A stretch of 64,000 bases of DNA. It comes from Tribonema minus (lineage: Eukaryota > Sar > Xanthophyceae > Tribonematales > Tribonemataceae). Made by a program: the position numbers and the translations under genes. Below are positions 60,893 through 64,000 of the stretch, in pieces. Within the stretch, counting starts at the first letter, position 1. Each line of letters starts with the position of its first letter. A model generated the notes under the pieces. That model worked only from the letters and a program-made list of their open reading frames with translations, was not told the origin of the DNA and did no database searches. The stretch lies in NCBI GenBank assembly GCA_017506865.1, contig JAFCMP010000090.1, forward strand, positions 1,178,001 to 1,242,000. The letters are read 5' to 3'.

Positions 60893-62260
60893 ATGGTCGC
60901 CACACAGTCCAAGACACGCGCAGAGCTGAACGATGAGGTGAAGGTGCGGCTGCACTCGAGGCAAAAGAAGCGAATAACAGAGGGGACGTACACATACGAC
61001 AAGGCCGTCAAGGAGGCAGAGAACCACGGATTCAAAGTCATAGAGGACGAAGGCGCATGGGATGCGCAGGCACCGGTTCAGCCCTACAAGCGGAAGCTTC
61101 GCATCGTTGGCAGGAACCCGATAACGTTGAACGACATCATGAGCGGCCACCACCGATCAGATGCTCCGTCAGAGGAAGAGAGGGCAGCGACAAATGCCAA
61201 GAGGTCACAGACAATGATAGATCTTGACATGGGCCAGAGGCACTGGTACGAATCGAGTGCTATCGCAGCCGCGATGCTCATGCTTGATCCAGATGGACTA
61301 GTGGAGACTGCACCCCTCCCAGACGGTTTAGGAGGTGACCTTCAGATGCGATTGAAGGCAAGCAAAAACCCATTGTACGCCGGCTGCCAGGCCAAATCTG
61401 GCACCGGGGGAGAGGGCAAGCGGGTTAACTTGAGTGTGAAGAAAGAACAAGGCGAGGAAGGAGGGTGTTATGAGGGACACATTCTTCTCGGCATAGTTTT
61501 CACCATCGCTGACAGAGATGCAGCTATTGAAGAAATGAACACATTTGACGCCGTCCCGGAGGTCAAGGTGGAGCAGATATTCCTATACCGGTCTGCCGCC
61601 GACCTGCCTTGCCCCAGCTTAGCACCTTCCCCCAGGCGTGATAAGAATGACAAGTACGGCGACCACCGCTACGTTCACGGCTTCGATGACGAAGCACGGC
61701 TGTGCCGCATGCAGACGATGCTGCTCAACTTCGTGCAGGAGAGGATGATGTGGCAGAGTGAGCAACTGTGGTTTGCCCTGGGGCCCGGGACCCTAAACAC
61801 GCGCGTGTCCACAGACCATGCATCAGAGGTGCTCAACATCAAGGCTCTGGCTGACCTTGTCGGGTTTCAGTCGCTGCGAGCACCAAAGCGACAGAATGAG
61901 ACAGTGGATGTCGTGTGGAGCTTATACGCCCAGGACATACGCATCAGTGTGAAGACGGCCTCCATCAACGGTGCTGGTTTTCAGTTCAACCTGGGTACGC
62001 ACCCCCACGATGAACACTGCGATCTGGTGTTTGCGTTCTACAAGGATGAAAACGGAAACCGCACAGGTGTGTCGGTCATATCAGCCAAGGATGTTTATGT
62101 GGAACGCGAAGTCCAAGTAGAGCACGAAAAGTTCTACTGGTCCAGCACCACCAATGAGGATGTTCTGTGCAACAAGGTCGACATTTCGGAGCCTGACGCC
62201 ATGGAGAACTTGGTTGCGCTGGTGATGTGTCTCATGACTCCAGACGTGGAATACGATTGA
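60893..62260 (+). CDS. Unknown protein, possibly two PD-(D/E)XK-like nuclease domains
   Basis: 455 aa from the ATG at 60,893 (the frame extends upstream only from GTG). A basic N-terminal ~100 residues is followed by two regions with similar outlines. The first has P-D-G-L-G-G-D-L-Q-M-R and then C-Q-A-K-S. The second has a leading Glu helix, T-V-D-V-V-W and then I-S-V-K-T-A-S, followed by H-C-D-L-V-F-A-F. Each gives an Asp plus x-K on neighbouring strands, as in restriction-like nucleases, but the acidic residue two before Lys is Gln or Ser. This is a structural guess. A TATA-like G-T-A-A-A-T-A-T-T lies ~65 nt upstream. Confidence 0.6.
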   Translation: MVATQSKTRAELNDEVKVRLHSRQKKRITEGTYTYDKAVKEAENHGFKVIEDEGAWDAQAPVQPYKRKLRIVGRNPITLNDIMSGHHRSDAPSEEERAATNAKRSQTMIDLDMGQRHWYESSAIAAAMLMLDPDGLVETAPLPDGLGGDLQMRLKASKNPLYAGCQAKSGTGGEGKRVNLSVKKEQGEEGGCYEGHILLGIVFTIADRDAAIEEMNTFDAVPEVKVEQIFLYRSAADLPCPSLAPSPRRDKNDKYGDHRYVHGFDDEARLCRMQTMLLNFVQERMMWQSEQLWFALGPGTLNTRVSTDHASEVLNIKALADLVGFQSLRAPKRQNETVDVVWSLYAQDIRISVKTASINGAGFQFNLGTHPHDEHCDLVFAFYKDENGNRTGVSVISAKDVYVEREVQVEHEKFYWSSTTNEDVLCNKVDISEPDAMENLVALVMCLMTPDVEYD

Positions 62261-62883
62261 CCGGTCAAGGGCAGATAAAAATCTATGATGCCCCCTCAAT
62301 ATGGTGCCAAATGACATGTTTGCAAAGGATTCTATTTTTAACGTCTGTGTCTGTTGCCATTGCTGCACGGAGAAAAACTCGTGGTGTGCACTCTGTGAAG
62401 GCTATTTGGTCGTAACTCTTGCCCTGTGCAGCAACAGCAGATGCACAAGCAGCACATCAGACTTTCACTGCACCATGCAACAGCAAGGCTTTCCATATGC
62501 AACATGAATTATGCAGAGGTTTTTTTCGATTTGCACAGATAATTAATCGTGTACAGGTAGGTTTTCGATTTGCACAGATAATTTATTGTGTACAGGTAGG
62601 TTTTACGGTTTGCACAGATAATTTATTGTGTACAAGGTAGGTTTTCGATTTGCACAGCAAATCAATCATGCAGAGCTAGGATTCGAAATGAATTCATTCT
62701 GTTGGATTCGATTGCAACAGCAACGGCACGCAAATTAAATTCAGCATGAAGATTCGTAGTTCGAACAATGCCTTGAATCTGCATTTAATTGATATCTGTG
62801 CTCATGAATCTTTTGTGCACAACAAATAAATACTGTCGTGAGCATCTGCACCTGTGAGCATCACTCTCTTCCATACAAGCACC
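62261..62883. other. Non-coding AT-rich gap before PCNA
   Basis: 623 bp with no supported gene. It contains the 39-bp repeat array, further GAATTC and TTCGAT words (62,680-62,790), and a CAAATAAATAC TATA-like element (about 62,822-62,832) some 55 nt before the PCNA ATG. Confidence 0.55.
62518..62665. repeat. ~39-bp AT-rich tandem repeat, four copies
   Basis: Core TTCGATTTGCACAGATAAT with a following T-G-T-G-T-A-C-A-G-G-T-A block; the cores begin near 62,525, 62,564, 62,605 and 62,643. The last copy is degenerate. It lies between the nuclease-like gene and PCNA. The related word TTTCGATTTGCA also occurs once at 60,755. Confidence 0.8.
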
Positions 62884-64000
62884 ATGTCAGAATCTGGGCA
62901 GCAAGGAGCGTCTGACACAAAGGCGCGTGGAAGCGCTTCTCTGCCAGGCTGTGATTTGGGGTCGGTCGATGACCTGGATCCGGATTGCATTCTCTGCATG
63001 CGCTCAAGTCAGACAAGGTACATGGCACTCTAGCCTTGTAAGCATATGCCACAGCAGCACATGTTTCACACTAACTAACACGCTTTCCTTTGCTTGTGAC
63101 GTGTGCAGCCAATGGAGGCTGCTGGTGGACTTCCTCAAGGACCTCATAACTGAGTGCCCGATCTCATTCAACCAGGATGGCATGAAGCTGATCTCACTGG
63201 ACCCCATCAAGGTCGCCCTACTGCACCTCCAGGCCAAGTCTGAGTTCTACTACTGCAAATCGGAAATCACAATTGGCATGAACATCACAGCGCTGTACAA
63301 GATGCTGCGCAACCTGACCACGGGGGGTTATATGCTGGAGTTCAGCATGTCCAGCAAGGAGATGGATGTGCTGTCCATCCAGCTGATCAACTCTGACAAG
63401 CGCACGTGCACTTCCAACAAGCTGAAGCTGCTCAAGCTGCCGCAGGAGACGCTCATCATACCTTCCACCAACTTCCAGAGGGTCCTCTCCATCCCCAGCG
63501 CAGATTTGCAACGGCATGTGAGTGCAGCTGCATGGGCACACTGCTTTGTGTGTATGCGTCACTGGTCCATTGATTGCTGATATGACCTTGCTGCTTTGTC
63601 GCACTTTCCGAGTAGGGAGCTCACACACTTCACATCCCCCATATTCACTTGCAGGTTCGCGAGCTGGCGGCTCTGTCCAATAAGATCAAAATCAAGAGCA
63701 CTGCTGATCAGCTGATCCTCTCTGCGGAGGGGACTATGGGCAGTTCAGAGATCGTCATCCGCCCCACTGCTTCTGGAATGCACTGGATCAGCATAGATAA
63801 CAATCAGGAGAGTGAGGGTGGGGGTGACGCGGTGGTGGAGGGGGTTTACTTTTCAAAGTTCTTGGAGAGGTTTTCTCGCCCTCTCGACCCCATCTGCGAG
63901 ATATTCGTCAAGCAGAACTACCCTCTCGTCCTGCGGTATGTGTTGAGCACAGCTACCGTTCGACTGGTCATAGCCCCCGTTCAGGAAGACGAAGGCATCG
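62884..64000 (+). CDS. PCNA sliding clamp, three exons (3' partial)
   Basis: Exons 62,884-63,017, 63,109-63,517 and 63,655 to the window edge join in frame. Exon 1 gives an unusual ~44-aa N-terminal extension; the clamp begins after it with L-V-D-F-L-K-D-L and D-P-I-K-V-A-L. Exon 2 ends inside the first domain's K-L-L-K-L region and linker, and exon 3 covers the second clamp domain, including Y-P-L-V-L-R-Y and L-V-I-A-P-V near the normal C-terminus. PCNA rings tether DNA polymerase and repair enzymes. Both introns are GT-AG, and intron 1 has a CTAAC branch site. The stop codon lies beyond the window. Confidence 0.92.
63018..63108 (+). other. PCNA intron 1
   Basis: 91 nt, donor AAG/GTACAT and acceptor GTGCAG. 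It contains C-A-C-T-A-A-C-T-A-A-C, a strong branch-point sequence, followed by a pyrimidine-rich tract. Confidence 0.88.
63518..63654 (+). other. PCNA intron 2
   Basis: 137 nt, donor CAT/GTGAGT and acceptor CTTGCAG, between codons. There are in-frame stops inside it, and the next exon resumes the clamp with V-R-E-L-A-A-L-S. Confidence 0.88.

Noticed and set aside
1-64000. tRNA genes, rRNA genes and insertion sequences
   Set aside because: I saw no cloverleaf, rRNA or transposase signature by eye; a tRNAscan and transposase profile search would settle it.

Overview
The window looks like part of a large, nucleus-associated double-stranded DNA virus of a protist or alga, or such a virus integrated in a host chromosome. 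Genes are tightly packed on both strands. Many have TATA-like boxes 20-60 nt upstream, AATAAA signals sit at or just after several stops, and there are GT-AG spliceosomal introns. The gene content is typical of giant viruses: an A18R/SSL2-like SF2 helicase, a RecD-like SF1 helicase, PCNA, glutaredoxin, two RING finger proteins, ankyrin repeats, a cyclin-like protein, a GT17 glycosyltransferase, a GH5 cellulase and a divergent histone H3. No capsid protein, DNA polymerase or RNA polymerase lies inside the window, so family placement (Nucleocytoviricota or mirusvirus-like) stays open.

Layout. Positions 1-39285 are one uninterrupted reading frame of more than 13,000 codons that enters from beyond the left edge. 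It encodes a modular, probably surface-exposed protein: about 14 super-repeats of roughly 814 aa, each with four Fn3-like modules and a seven-bladed FG-GAP propeller, then 17 SprB/PKD-like repeats of about 83 aa and a unique C-terminus. After it come a palindrome and about 450 bp of hexamer-like low-complexity DNA. From 39.9 to 50.3 kb lie small membrane proteins, a RING-H2 protein, an ankyrin protein, the A18R-like helicase, small unknown genes, an SR-rich basic protein, a 742-aa helical-repeat protein and the RecD-like helicase. From 50.6 to 57 kb lie a monothiol-type glutaredoxin, a large Gly/Arg-rich coiled-coil protein with an apparent frameshift, a likely 2OG-Fe(II) dioxygenase, a vWA protein and a nuclear-type RING protein.

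From 57.5 to 59.3 kb there is a histone H3 gene in four exons. A complete GH5 cellulase gene sits antisense inside its second intron, with its own TATA-like box. The right end holds a short cyclin-like gene, a GT17 enzyme, a protein with two possible PD-(D/E)XK-like domains, an AT-rich repeat array, and a PCNA gene with two introns that runs off the right edge.

Taken together: PCNA, the helicases, the possible UDG-like and nuclease-like proteins, histone H3, the possible base dioxygenase and the cyclin fit DNA replication, chromatin and transcription in the nucleus. The giant adhesin-like protein, GT17 and cellulase fit attachment to, glycan decoration for, or passage through a host surface or wall. 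Those roles are inferences from family membership and context.
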